From: an uncultured Eubacteriales bacterium
Lineage (GTDB): Bacteria > Bacillota > Clostridia > Christensenellales > CAG-917
Assembly (NCBI GenBank): GCA_900544575.1
Contig: UQVO01000003.1
Location: 1 to 64,000 of the forward strand
Length of the DNA stretch: 64,000 bases
Direction of reading: 5' to 3'
Shown: positions 8,748 to 17,467 of the stretch, piece after piece
Position numbering within the stretch: position 1 is the stretch's first letter
How the letters are laid out: each line of letters begins with the position of its first letter
The notes under the pieces: model-generated
What the model was told of the DNA's origin: nothing
What the model saw: the letters and a program-made list of their open reading frames with translations, nothing else
Database searches by the model: none
Position numbers and translations under genes: made by a program

Positions 8748-10073
8748 TTACGCCTTGTGCGTTGCCAGCCCGTACACGTCCTCGCACGCTTCCGCCACGC
8801 TCTCGTACACCGTGGGATGCGCGTGTATAACGGACGCAAGCTGCTCTGCCGAAAGCCCTCCGCTCACCGCGAGAGCAAGCTCACCGACAATCTCCGTGAC
8901 CCCGTCGCCGAACAGCTCTGCGCCGCAAATCACGTCTTTATCGTCGCAATATACCTTGATAAACCCTCTGTTTGAGCCGTTTATCAGACTTTTCCCGTTT
9001 GCTCCCAAAAGGAATTTGCCCGTCTTCGCCGCACCGTCCGTGCGCCCGACGACGGCTATCTCCGGCCGCGTGTAAACGAGCGACGGCACCACGGAAAGGT
9101 CGACCGACGGCTCCTCTCCCGCCATATGTTCCACCGCTCTCACGGCACACGCCGCGGCATAGTGCGCAAGCTGTATGCCGCCCGTCACGTCCCCCGCCGC
9201 GTACACTCCGCTGGCCGCCGTCATCATATTTCCGTCCGTGCGCACGGGTCCCTCCGACGGAAGTCCGATGTTTTCCGTACCCGCGCCCCGCGTCGAAGCG
9301 CGTCTGCCCGCCGCCGTCACGACGGAAACGCATTCCGCCCGTTCCTCCCTGCCTCCGCAGGAGAACACCACGCCGCCGCGTTCAATCGCCGTCACCTGCG
9401 CGGAAGTGCGTATGCGCACTCCCCTGCGCTTTAATGCGGAAGCGAGCTGCACGGAAATTTCTTTCCCGAAAAAGGGCAGTATCCTGTCCGCGTATTCCAA
9501 CACGGTGACCTGTCTGCCGCAGTCCGCGAAATAACAGGCGAGCTCGCACCCTATCACGCCGCCGCCCACAATGACTACGTCGCCCGCGTCGAGAGGACGT
9601 GCAAGCACTTCGTCGGAAGTGAGCGCAAGCTCCGCTCCGGGCACGGAAAGCCGCGCGGGATGCGACCCCGTCGCGATGAGCAGAAACCTGCCCTCGACCC
9701 TTTCGCCGCCCGCTTCCACCGTATGCGCGTCCCTTATCACGCCGCATTCGCGCACCTGCGTCACTCCCCTGCCGGACAGCAGCTTTTCCACTCCGCCGCG
9801 AAGAGATGCTACGATGTTGTCTTTGCGCGCGTATGCTGCGTTTTCGTCGAAGGTCACCTCCGCCGCGTTCACGCCGAGTTCTGCCCACTCCGCGCGGGAA
9901 GCGTAAAGCGACGAGGAATGCAAAAGGCTTTTGGTGGGGATGCAGCCGCGGTTGAGACAAGTCCCGCCCACGTCGGATTTTTCGACGAGCGCGACGCTCA
10001 TACCGAGTTTCGCGGCGCGTATCGCCGCCGTGTATCCGGCGGGTCCGCCGCCCAGCACCACAAGGTCAAACAC
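8748..10073 (-). CDS. lpdA: Dihydrolipoamide dehydrogenase
   Basis: 441-residue FAD disulfide reductase. The FAD fold starts at residue 5 (VLGGGPAGYTAA), the redox disulfide is GGTCLNRGCIP, the NAD fold is VIVGGGVIGCE, and the C-terminal catalytic dyad is His and Glu in HAHPTVYE. It reoxidises dihydrolipoyl-GcvH and produces NADH. The gene overlaps lplA by 8 bases, which ties it to the glycine cleavage operon rather than to a 2-oxoacid dehydrogenase. Confidence 0.95.
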   Translation of the reverse strand: MFDLVVLGGGPAGYTAAIRAAKLGMSVALVEKSDVGGTCLNRGCIPTKSLLHSSSLYASRAEWAELGVNAAEVTFDENAAYARKDNIVASLRGGVEKLLSGRGVTQVRECGVIRDAHTVEAGGERVEGRFLLIATGSHPARLSVPGAELALTSDEVLARPLDAGDVVIVGGGVIGCELACYFADCGRQVTVLEYADRILPFFGKEISVQLASALKRRGVRIRTSAQVTAIERGGVVFSCGGREERAECVSVVTAAGRRASTRGAGTENIGLPSEGPVRTDGNMMTAASGVYAAGDVTGGIQLAHYAAACAVRAVEHMAGEEPSVDLSVVPSLVYTRPEIAVVGRTDGAAKTGKFLLGANGKSLINGSNRGFIKVYCDDKDVICGAELFGDGVTEIVGELALAVSGGLSAEQLASVIHAHPTVYESVAEACEDVYGLATHKA

Positions 10074-11058
10074 CTTTCTCCTCCCTTATGCGCGCGGCAA
10101 GCCTTTCCGCCTCCGCCCGCACTTCGCTCTTTTCTTCCTCCGTGAGCGCCGCGTCGGCAGGGATTTCCTCCCCCGACAGTACAAATTTCAGCGCGCTCAC
10201 CTTTTCGGCGTCCAGGCTGTCGGACGCCACGTCGACGGCGGACGTCTTCCCGTCCTCTTCCGCCACCCGCACGACAGCACGCTCGCCGAACACCTCCGCG
10301 GCAAACTCGAAAACGTAATCGCGCTTTTTCCCGTAACGCCACTCGTCCGTGCCGAAAAACGCCGTCCATTTCAGCACCTTTTCCGCCCCGAGCACGAACG
10401 GCATCGGTCTTGACGCCGCCGCCGAGGAATACGCCGCGGCGAAGCTCTCTTCCAGCGCGTCCGCCACGCGTTCGACCGTGACGTCTTCTCTGTACGCAGC
10501 AAGCGGCGCGACGCGGGAAGACACGCTCTTCACGCTCTTTCCGACGAATTTTTCCCCCGGCGGAGTGAGATACCGCGCGACGTCCTCGGGCGCGGTCGAA
10601 ACGAGCAGCGTCCCGTGATGGAACTCCGCTCCGCCGCGTTTGTAATACGCGTTGCCGCCGAATTTCGCCCCCTCCGCGACGAGGTCGTTCCTGCCGCCGA
10701 GTTCGGCGCGTATGCCGAGAGAGGCTAGCGCGTCCAGCACCGTCTTGAAATTTTTCCGTCTGTCGAAATTGCCCTCGCGGGCAACAAAAGTAAAATTCAG
10801 GTTGCCGAGGTCGTGCCACACGGCGCCGCCCCCCGACAATCTGCGGGCAAGCAGTCCTCCGCTCTCTTCGAGAGACTGCACGCGGCACTCCGCATATGCG
10901 TTCTGATTGCGGCCGATGACCACGGCGCGCTCGTTCCGCCAAAGGTACAACGCGGCTTCGTCCTCCCCGACGCTTTCGAGCAGGGCCGCTTCTATCGCCT
11001 GATTGACGAACACGTTCACGCTTTCGCTGCGCATCAGCGTTATCTTTCCGACACTCAT
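10066..11058 (-). CDS. lplA: Lipoate-protein ligase A
   Basis: 330 residues, with the BPL/LplA catalytic domain (VIGRNQNAYAE, RRLSGGGAVWHDLGN, and the lysine in AKFGGNAYYKR) and a C-terminal accessory domain. It activates free lipoate with ATP and attaches it to GcvH; no lipoyl synthase is seen here, which suggests salvage. First gene of the glycine cleavage operon. The ATG has no ribosome binding site and lies six bases after a -10 hexamer, so the mRNA may be leaderless; a downstream ATG at 11034 would cut off part of the first beta strand. Confidence 0.9.
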   Translation of the reverse strand: MSVGKITLMRSESVNVFVNQAIEAALLESVGEDEAALYLWRNERAVVIGRNQNAYAECRVQSLEESGGLLARRLSGGGAVWHDLGNLNFTFVAREGNFDRRKNFKTVLDALASLGIRAELGGRNDLVAEGAKFGGNAYYKRGGAEFHHGTLLVSTAPEDVARYLTPPGEKFVGKSVKSVSSRVAPLAAYREDVTVERVADALEESFAAAYSSAAASRPMPFVLGAEKVLKWTAFFGTDEWRYGKKRDYVFEFAAEVFGERAVVRVAEEDGKTSAVDVASDSLDAEKVSALKFVLSGEEIPADAALTEEEKSEVRAEAERLAARIREEKGV

Positions 11059-11064
11059 ATGTAT

Positions 11065-11093
11065 AGTATATAGCTTTTATGTTTCGCAATCAA
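11065..11093 (-). promoter_or_regulatory. Promoter of the glycine cleavage operon
   Basis: Minus strand: -35 TTGATT, 17-base spacer, -10 TATACT. The hexamer ends six bases before the lplA ATG, leaving no room for a leader or glycine riboswitch. Confidence 0.75.
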
Positions 11094-11105
11094 GTGCGGA
11101 CAAAC

Positions 11106-11135
11106 AAAAAGCACGGAAAGGTTTCCGTGCTTTTT
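11106..11135 (-). terminator. Terminator after the PII/DUF1538 operon
   Basis: Stem of GCACGGA with TCCGTGC, flanked by A and T tracts on both sides; on the minus strand it follows the stop of the second PII gene by a few bases. Confidence 0.75.
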
Positions 11136-11136
11136 C

Positions 11137-11475
11137 TCAGTCTTCCTTTTCCTCGCCGCGCTCCTCTATGCCCATCGTCACGCCGAGCACGCTGTCCACG
11201 GGGAGAGTGAAACATATGCCCGCGCCGGGAGTGTTCAGCCCCGCCTTCTCCACGACTGCGCGCATTATGTCGGGGCACTTGTCCTCGGGCGAAAGAATGA
11301 GCACAATCTCTTTTTCGGGCTGCACTTCTATGCCGAAAGCCTTTTCCGCCTCTCTTGCGCCCGCGCCGCGTGCGTTGAGCAGCGTGCCGCCCGTCGCTCC
11401 CGCGGAGCGCGCGGCGTCCATCGCCGCGGTTTCGAAACCTCTGTTGACTATGCTGACTATAAGTCTGTAACTCAT
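11137..11475 (-). CDS. PII-like signalling protein
   Basis: 112 residues with a GlnB/PII ferredoxin-like fold: N-terminal beta strand YRLIVSIVNRG, GATGGTLLNARGAG at the T-loop base, and EKEIVLIL. The uridylylated T-loop Tyr of classical GlnB is not evident. Its ATG overlaps the stop of the preceding PII-like gene (ATGA). Its place behind a DUF1538 membrane protein suggests that the trimer gates that protein in response to a nucleotide, by analogy with GlnK-AmtB (inference). Confidence 0.82.
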   Translation of the reverse strand: MSYRLIVSIVNRGFETAAMDAARSAGATGGTLLNARGAGAREAEKAFGIEVQPEKEIVLILSPEDKCPDIMRAVVEKAGLNTPGAGICFTLPVDSVLGVTMGIEERGEEKED

Positions 11476-11822
11476 TTTTTCACCTCCTTCGGCAGCGCCG
11501 CACCGCCTGCGAGCAGAGCGAGCGTAGCGGGTCCTCCCACGCTTTTGACGGGCACGGTAAAGGCAATGCCCGTATTTTTCTCCTCAAACGCGAATTTCTC
11601 GCGCAGACAATCCCACAGCGCGGGGACGACGCTCTCTTCCGCCGTGCCCATCGCGATGACTTTCTCCGTTTCGCCCGTGCCCAGCAGTTCGGAAAGCGAA
11701 GACGGCGCCGTTCCCAGCCCCAGCATAGCCTGCGGATGGCGCAGACCGCTTTCGGCAAGAGCGCGGATAACTTTTTCGGCTTTGTTTTTGTCGACGATGA
11801 CAAAGACGAGTTTCAGCTTCAC
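11472..11822 (-). CDS. PII-like protein, divergent paralogue
   Basis: 116 residues beginning MKLKLVFVIVDKNKAEKVI, with a PII-type alternation of strands and helices but a degenerate T-loop (LGTAPSSLSELLGTGETEK). It is only distantly similar to the next gene. Lies 10 bases after the DUF1538 gene and overlaps the other PII gene by 4 bases. Probably a second regulator subunit for the same membrane protein. Confidence 0.72.
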   Translation of the reverse strand: MKLKLVFVIVDKNKAEKVIRALAESGLRHPQAMLGLGTAPSSLSELLGTGETEKVIAMGTAEESVVPALWDCLREKFAFEEKNTGIAFTVPVKSVGGPATLALLAGGAALPKEVKK

Positions 11823-11832
11823 ACGCAGCCTC

Positions 11833-13347
11833 CTAATCCAGCTCTATAATTTCGCCCTCGCGGGCAAGAAGTTCCCTGTAATGCTCCGCGGCGGTACGCG
11901 CGGAAACTGTCTTCTTGACTTTGTAGACAAGCCCCATTATCTGAATGGCGACGAGCGGGGTCATCGCGACGAACGCGACCGTGCCGAACGCGTCGTTGAT
12001 TATGGACCCGCCGAGTTCCGCAGTCGCCCCCATTGCGAACGGAAGCAGGAAGGTGGCGGTCATGGGACCGGAGGCGACGCCGCCGGAGTCGAACGCTATC
12101 GCCGTGAATATCTTGGGGACGAAGAAGGACATACCGAGCGCAATGACGTATACGGGCACGATTATCCACCATATTGAAATGCCCGTCGCCACGCGTATCA
12201 TACTCAGCGCGACCGCGACCGCCATAGAAATGACGAGCACGACCAGCATATTCTTCCTGCTTATCGCGCCGCCGGTAATCTGCTCCACCTGTCTGTTCAG
12301 GACGTGTACGGCGGGTTCGGCAAGGACTATGAGCGACCCCACGAGCGCGCCTATCGGTATGACGAGCCACCTGCTCACACCCGCGACCGCGCCGCCGATG
12401 TAAGAGCCCGCCTGCATAAACCCGACGTTGACGCCGGTCAGGAAAAGCGTGAGCCCGACATAGGTGTAAACCGCGCCGATAATCATCCTTAAAAGGCTTT
12501 TACCTGGCAGTTTCAGCATCGTAAACTGGAAAATCAGAAAAACGACGAATATCGGAGCAAGCGCGATGCCCACCTCTTCGAGATAAGTCGGAAGGGAGCG
12601 CAGATATGTCATCATAACGTCGCCGAAGTCCGAAAACGCCGAAAGCGTCGCCGCTTCCGCCTGCGCGTCCGTCTTGTAAACGAGCCCGAGGATGAGCACC
12701 GCGATGATGGGGCCTACGGAACATATGCCCACCATTCCGAAGCTGTCCTCCTGCGAGTGGGAACCGCCTATCGCGCCCGAAATGCCGACGCCGAGCGCAA
12801 GAATGAACGGCACGGTAATCGGCCCCGTGGTCACCCCGCCCGAATCGAAAGAGAGCGGCACATAGCCCTCCGAAACGAACGCGGCGAGCACGAACACGAC
12901 GGCATACAACGCAATGAGCAGCGCGTTCAGACGCACTTTGAGGAGTATGCGCAGGACGGCTATGACCATAAACACGCCGACGCCCACGCCCACGCTCACT
13001 ATGAGCACCATATTGGGGATGCTGCCTATCTGCGTGGCAAGCACGGTGAGGTCGGGCTCAGCCACGGTGACGACCACTCCGACCACAAAAGCGACCAGCA
13101 GTATGAACCACACTTTGCGCGTGGCGGTGACCTTTGTGCCGATATGTTCGCCCGCGGGTTCCATAAATATGCTGCTGCCAAGCGTGTAAAGAGCCATACC
13201 GACGACGAGGAAGACCGCCCCCACGAGGAAGGAAGCCAGATTGAGCGTCGGCATCCCCCCCAACGAGAAGTTGAGGATGATGACCAGCGCCGTAATCGGC
13301 AGAACGGCGACGAGCGCCTCCTTCATTTTCAGGGCGAAATTTTTCAT
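11833..13347 (-). CDS. DUF1538 family membrane protein
   Basis: 504 residues, about twelve membrane segments in two homologous halves. Each half ends with the same signature: LSFDSGGVTTGPITVPF in the first and IAFDSGGVASGPMTATF in the second, each followed by a conserved GLVYK. The repeated Asp-Ser-Gly-Gly in broken helices looks like a transporter ion or substrate site. Function is unproven for the family. First gene of an operon with two PII-like genes; the GATGAGGT ribosome binding site fits the start. Two TATAAT hexamers lie upstream at about 13412 and 13440, but without a good -35. Confidence 0.88.
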   Translation of the reverse strand: MKNFALKMKEALVAVLPITALVIILNFSLGGMPTLNLASFLVGAVFLVVGMALYTLGSSIFMEPAGEHIGTKVTATRKVWFILLVAFVVGVVVTVAEPDLTVLATQIGSIPNMVLIVSVGVGVGVFMVIAVLRILLKVRLNALLIALYAVVFVLAAFVSEGYVPLSFDSGGVTTGPITVPFILALGVGISGAIGGSHSQEDSFGMVGICSVGPIIAVLILGLVYKTDAQAEAATLSAFSDFGDVMMTYLRSLPTYLEEVGIALAPIFVVFLIFQFTMLKLPGKSLLRMIIGAVYTYVGLTLFLTGVNVGFMQAGSYIGGAVAGVSRWLVIPIGALVGSLIVLAEPAVHVLNRQVEQITGGAISRKNMLVVLVISMAVAVALSMIRVATGISIWWIIVPVYVIALGMSFFVPKIFTAIAFDSGGVASGPMTATFLLPFAMGATAELGGSIINDAFGTVAFVAMTPLVAIQIMGLVYKVKKTVSARTAAEHYRELLAREGEIIELD

Positions 13348-13477
13348 TTTACCTCATCGGCGGCAGCGGCCCGTTTCCGCCCCGCACAGCGAACTTTCCT
13401 AAGAATGCTTATATTATACGGCGAAACCTTAAAAAAACATTATACTGACGACAACAATTCGGTTTCCCGCACATATA

Positions 13478-14434
13478 TCATTTATTTTTCCTGCGGCTTT
13501 CGTCGAAAAAAGCAAGCGACGCGTCGTTCACGCGCACAGATTCCGGCCACTCGTAATGGACTATGTTGTAGACGTGGCGCAGTTTTCTGCTCTCGTCCGC
13601 CGCCTTGACGAAGTCGAGGACGAACTTTTCGCATCTGCCCTCCTTTTCCATAGAGGAAAGCAACGCGGCAAGATACTGCGTGTGGCGTGTGTATACGTCC
13701 CTTTCGCAGCCTATCAGCATAACGGGCGGCAGGCTGAGCCCGTCGGTATATTCCGTAAAAGCGGACAATCCGTAAAGCGGGTGACGGCGCGGGCGCCTTC
13801 CGAAGAGCACGTTGTCGAAGACGTGCTGCGGCAGACGGCAGAACCGCGCAGGTTCGCAGTCGCGGCGGCGGAATACGGAATGTATTTCGCACACGGGATG
13901 GCTCATCGCGACGCACGCCACCGAGACGTCGGGGACGTGCACGCCGTATGCCTCCGCAAGCCGCGGCGAGAGAATTATGCACGCGGCGAGAGACGCGAGA
14001 TGCCCTCCCGCGGAATCTCCCGTCAACATTATGCCGTCGGTGTCGCACCCCAGCTCCGCGGCGTTCTCCGCCACGAAATTCAGCGCGGCGAAGACGTCCG
14101 AAATCTGTCCGCCGATGTCCGTGTCGGGCGCAAGGCGGTAGCTCATCCCCATCACGCAATATCCTTTCGAGGCAAGGTACATACAGTAGTACTTGTTCAA
14201 GTCCTTGTCCCCGTAGACCCACGCGCCGCCGTGCACGTTGACAATGAGCGGTAGCACGCCTTCCCTGCCTTCGGGACGGTAAAAGTTGAGCTTGTGCATA
14301 GGGTCGCCGTCGGGCAGATAATCGTACTCGCGCACTTCCGCCCCCGCAGGCGGAGTCTGGCGTGCTATACGGACGTCGTCGTGTCTTTTGGTGTCATAGC
14401 GCACATATTTCGCAAAAAGTCCCGCAACCAGCAT
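13478..14434 (-). CDS. Alpha/beta hydrolase, HSL-type esterase
   Basis: 318 residues of the hormone-sensitive lipase family. The oxyanion motif HGGAWVYGD, nucleophile elbow GDSAGGH, an Asp in GCERDVY and a His near HVYNIVHYEW form the expected catalytic set. No signal peptide is obvious, although the N-terminus is hydrophobic. Probably removes acyl or acetyl groups from small substrates or sugars. GAGGTGA ribosome binding site. Divergent from the sialidase-like gene, with which it shares a symmetrical promoter region. Confidence 0.85.
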   Translation of the reverse strand: MLVAGLFAKYVRYDTKRHDDVRIARQTPPAGAEVREYDYLPDGDPMHKLNFYRPEGREGVLPLIVNVHGGAWVYGDKDLNKYYCMYLASKGYCVMGMSYRLAPDTDIGGQISDVFAALNFVAENAAELGCDTDGIMLTGDSAGGHLASLAACIILSPRLAEAYGVHVPDVSVACVAMSHPVCEIHSVFRRRDCEPARFCRLPQHVFDNVLFGRRPRRHPLYGLSAFTEYTDGLSLPPVMLIGCERDVYTRHTQYLAALLSSMEKEGRCEKFVLDFVKAADESRKLRHVYNIVHYEWPESVRVNDASLAFFDESRRKNK

Positions 14435-14670
14435 CTTTCACCTCGTCCGCAACGGATACTCCCGACTTGTCCGCCGCGCTTCCGCGCCTTGCGGGCAACG
14501 GGCGGAGTCGGAACACACCGCAGCATTATCCGACATTTCAAGGGTTTTACGCCGCAAAAACGCACGCAAAAGTGCCTGTTGTGCCGATTCCCGCATTCGT
14601 CCGCCGCACGGCGCTCCCCGCGCCGCACGTCTCCCGCCGACGTTTCTCCGTCATTTTCAATGTTCTGTTC
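14435..14670 (-). other. Long 5' leader of the esterase gene
   Basis: About 230 bases lie between the esterase promoter and its start. No open reading frame with a ribosome binding site and no riboswitch class was recognised in it; it contains several GC-rich dyads. Confidence 0.4.
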
Positions 14671-14700
14671 ATTATACACTTGCCGCCGCCGCGGTGTCAA
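14671..14700 (-). promoter_or_regulatory. Esterase promoter
   Basis: Minus strand: perfect -35 TTGACA, 18-base spacer, perfect -10 TATAAT. Its -35 is inside one arm of the shared inverted repeat. Confidence 0.75.
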
Positions 14701-14731
14701 GGTGCGGGCGCGTGCGCTTGACACCGCGGCG
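14687..14731. promoter_or_regulatory. 15-base perfect inverted repeat spanning both divergent -35 elements
   Basis: Arms at 14687-14701 and 14717-14731 are exact reverse complements over 15 bases, with core CCGCGGTGTCAAG, separated by 15 bases. Each arm contains the TTGACA of one of the two divergent promoters. A dimeric regulator bound here would control both genes. Confidence 0.7.
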
Positions 14732-14746
14732 CGCGTACTTTACAAT
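14718..14746 (+). promoter_or_regulatory. Promoter of the sialidase-like gene
   Basis: -35 TTGACA, 17-base spacer, -10 TACAAT, about 25 bases before the start codon. Confidence 0.75.
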
Positions 14747-14770
14747 CCCTTTATACGGAGGAAGTTCGAT

Positions 14771-16156
14771 ATGTCCGACATCAACGAAAAACAAAACGCC
14801 GCTCTCCCCGAAACGGACGTCGCGGAAAACGCGGCCGAAAACGCCGCGCCCGCACGCAGGGCAAAGAAGCCGAAAGAGAAGTTTTCGGCGAAACTCAGGC
14901 GCAACCGCAAAAAGATACTCATATCGCTGACCGCGGTGTTCACCGTGGGGGTCGTGCTCGCCGTCATTCTCGTGCCGACACATTTCGCGACGCTGAACGA
15001 GCCGTCCGATTACATAAGCATTCCCGTAGTCGAGCTGCCCGCGGACACGGCGGTGACCGTGGAAAAATCGGGGAGGTACATCGCGCACCCCGACACCGTG
15101 TACACCGACGACGGCAACATCATCGTGATGTACCCTCTCGGCCACGGAAAGGGCGAGATTGCCATGCGCGTAAGTTCCGATTTCGGTCTGACGTGGTCGG
15201 ACAGGGTGTCGGGACTTCCGTCGAGTTTCGGCGACTCGCAGGAGACGCCCACCCTTTACAACCTTCACTTCACGGACGGCAGCACCAAGCTCGTGATGAT
15301 ATCCGGCTGTCCCTACTGGCCCGCGACGAAATACAAGGCGGACGGCTTCAATTTCTCTTTCTCTGACGACAACGGCAAGACGTGGTCGGAGTTCGAGAAA
15401 TTCCACTCCCCCTATGACGCGATAGTCGCGATGTCCTCGCTCACGCAGCTCAAAGAGGACGGCGAGTATATCGACAAGTGGATGGGGCTTTTCCACGACC
15501 ATTCCTTCAACGTTTACAAGACTTATCTCACCTTCGACGCGGACGGCAACGCCGAGTGGTCGGAGCCCGAAATACTTATGCCGAATTACGCCGAGGAGAC
15601 CCGCGAGTACGGGATGTGCGAAGTGGAAATAATCCGCAATCCCGAAAACGACGCGCTCATACTCATCTCCCGCGCGGAAAAGCGCGTGTCCCGCTCGCTC
15701 ATCGCCTTCTCGTACGACGAGGGCGAAACTTGGGAAGGGCTCAAAGAACTCCCCTACGAGCTCTGCGGTGACAGACATAAGGCGGAATACGACGAAACCA
15801 CGGGCAAAGTGCTCATCTCCTTCCGCCAGATGATACCCGTAAAACGCAGCGCGGTGAGCATCTACAACCGCATAAGCGGCGGCTGGTACGCCTGGGTGGG
15901 CACCTTCGACGACCTGATGTCCTACGCCAACGACGACGCGTCCGACGACAGCAAGGGCAAATATCTCATCGAGCTCGGAAAGACGGACTATTTCGCCAAG
16001 CCCTATCAGGCGGTGATAGACAACGGTTACAGTGGCGTGGTGTGCGTGGACGGGACGTTCAACGTCGTGGGATACGGCAGTTTCGACTCCGCGGGGACGA
16101 CGCGCTACATCATCTCCCGCACGTTCACTCTCGCCCAAATCGAAGCTATGCTGTAA
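14771..16156 (+). CDS. Membrane-anchored sialidase/BNR-repeat protein
   Basis: 461 residues: basic, low-complexity cytoplasmic N-terminus, one membrane helix at residues 49-69, then an extracellular six-bladed propeller. Asp-box (BNR) repeats are SSDFGLTWSD, SDDNGKTWSE and SYDEGETWEG; the first strand RYIAHPDTVYTDDG occupies the place of the sialidase RIP motif. Likely an exo-acting glycosidase or glycan-binding protein; whether the arginine triad is complete cannot be judged by eye. The start has GGAGGAAG upstream and lies 25 bases below a strong promoter; an upstream in-frame open stretch lies before the promoter and is not used. Confidence 0.83.
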   Translation: MSDINEKQNAALPETDVAENAAENAAPARRAKKPKEKFSAKLRRNRKKILISLTAVFTVGVVLAVILVPTHFATLNEPSDYISIPVVELPADTAVTVEKSGRYIAHPDTVYTDDGNIIVMYPLGHGKGEIAMRVSSDFGLTWSDRVSGLPSSFGDSQETPTLYNLHFTDGSTKLVMISGCPYWPATKYKADGFNFSFSDDNGKTWSEFEKFHSPYDAIVAMSSLTQLKEDGEYIDKWMGLFHDHSFNVYKTYLTFDADGNAEWSEPEILMPNYAEETREYGMCEVEIIRNPENDALILISRAEKRVSRSLIAFSYDEGETWEGLKELPYELCGDRHKAEYDETTGKVLISFRQMIPVKRSAVSIYNRISGGWYAWVGTFDDLMSYANDDASDDSKGKYLIELGKTDYFAKPYQAVIDNGYSGVVCVDGTFNVVGYGSFDSAGTTRYIISRTFTLAQIEAML

Positions 16157-16176
16157 AACTCTTTTCTTTCAACACA

Positions 16177-16206
16177 AAACCCGTCGGCGAAACCGACGGG
16201 TTTTCC
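16177..16206 (+). terminator. Terminator of the sialidase-like gene
   Basis: Eight-base-pair stem CCCGTCGG/CCGACGGG with loop CGAAA, followed by TTTT, 20 bases after the stop codon. Confidence 0.85.
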
Positions 16207-16318
16207 GTTTGAACCTGTTCCGTATTGCCTTTTCCGTGCCGCGCATCGGTCTGCGGCATTGCGCCCGGACTTCCGCACGCGCTTACGCCGACGTGCGAAC
16301 GGGAGCACGGAGCGCCGT

Positions 16319-17464
16319 TCACGCCTTGGGCACGACAATCTCCATATCGGAATCGGGATACGTGCAGCAAGGATGGATGTATCCGAACTTCTTGTCCGCG
16401 AGCCTGCGCTTGTCCGCTCCCGCAATCGAGAATTCACCAGACACCAGCCTGCTGTGGCAGAAGCCGCAGCCGCCCGCGCGGCATTTGGAGGGCACTTTCA
16501 GCCCCGCTCTCTCCATTGCGACGAGAAGCGTTTCGGTCGCCGACGCTTTCACCTTGTAAGTCTCGAAGCCGATGTGAACGGTGAGCGTATATTCCGCGGG
16601 CGCGACGTCGCGCACTCCCACGCAGTTGGCTTCCTTCTTTATTCTGCGCAACGGCAGACCGAGGGGCGCGAGTTCCTTGTCCGCAAAGGCGTACATCGCG
16701 GCGGGACCGCACATCATCACGGTGAAATCTCCGCTCACGTACTTTTTGATGAGGTCGAGAGTGACGAAGCCGTGTTCATAACCCTCTTTCTCCTCGTTAC
16801 TGGTGACGTACACGACCTTGATTTTGTCGGAAACGAGCGCGTCGAGCTCCTTTTTGAAAGCGAAATCCGCCGCCGTCTTCGCGCCGTAGAACACGGTGAG
16901 AGAGAAATTCTCCGTGCCGTCGGCAATCGCCTGCGCCATACTGTAAAACGGCGTTATACCGCTGCCGCCCGCAATGCCCACGACCTGCTTTGCGTCTTTG
17001 AGCGGCTCGTAGCAGAAGTCGCCGGACGGGTCGCCCACGGTGAACACGTCGCCGGGCTTTGCGTTGTCGAAAAGCCAGTCGCTGAAAAATCCCGCTTTCT
17101 TGACCGTGAAGGCGACTTTGCGCGCGAGCGCGTCCTTGGGAGAGGAAGACATCGCGTAAGGGCGCGAAACCTCGCTTTCTCCCACCTTGCAGCCGAGAGT
17201 GGAATACTGCCCCGCTCTGAAATAGAACGGTTTTTCCGTTTCCAGGACGTAAGTTTTCATATCCGCGGTTTCCGTCCTCACCTCGACGAGTTTCGCCGAG
17301 CGGTAGCCGGGGTGCAGTATCTTCGCCGTTTCGTTGACTTTATACGTCTTGGGGAGCGGAGTCGCGGGGGCTTCCGCCATAATCTTTCTGCGCTTGGGGA
17401 CCATTTTCTTGAAGCGCAGCAAATCCATAAAACCGAAAATCTGTCTTTTGAACACGAACGCCAT
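16319..17464 (-). CDS. Ferredoxin-type FAD/NAD(P) oxidoreductase with C-terminal 2Fe-2S domain
   Basis: 381 residues: FAD-binding barrel (RPYAMSSSP), NAD(P) domain (GIAGGSGITPFYSM and MMCGPAAMYAF), then a plant-type ferredoxin domain with CRAGGCGFC and a fourth Cys near HPCC. This is the layout of electron-transfer reductases of phenol hydroxylase or CDP-6-deoxy-glucoseen type. It begins 3 bases after the stop of the CrtI-like gene, so it probably supplies or takes electrons for that enzyme. The AAGGAGGG ribosome binding site lies within the upstream coding end. Confidence 0.88.
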   Translation of the reverse strand: MAFVFKRQIFGFMDLLRFKKMVPKRRKIMAEAPATPLPKTYKVNETAKILHPGYRSAKLVEVRTETADMKTYVLETEKPFYFRAGQYSTLGCKVGESEVSRPYAMSSSPKDALARKVAFTVKKAGFFSDWLFDNAKPGDVFTVGDPSGDFCYEPLKDAKQVVGIAGGSGITPFYSMAQAIADGTENFSLTVFYGAKTAADFAFKKELDALVSDKIKVVYVTSNEEKEGYEHGFVTLDLIKKYVSGDFTVMMCGPAAMYAFADKELAPLGLPLRRIKKEANCVGVRDVAPAEYTLTVHIGFETYKVKASATETLLVAMERAGLKVPSKCRAGGCGFCHSRLVSGEFSIAGADKRRLADKKFGYIHPCCTYPDSDMEIVVPKA

Positions 17465-17467
17465 AAC

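Noticed and set aside
11059..11136. Glycine riboswitch before the glycine cleavage operon
   Set aside because: The promoter lies immediately before lplA and leaves no space for an aptamer.
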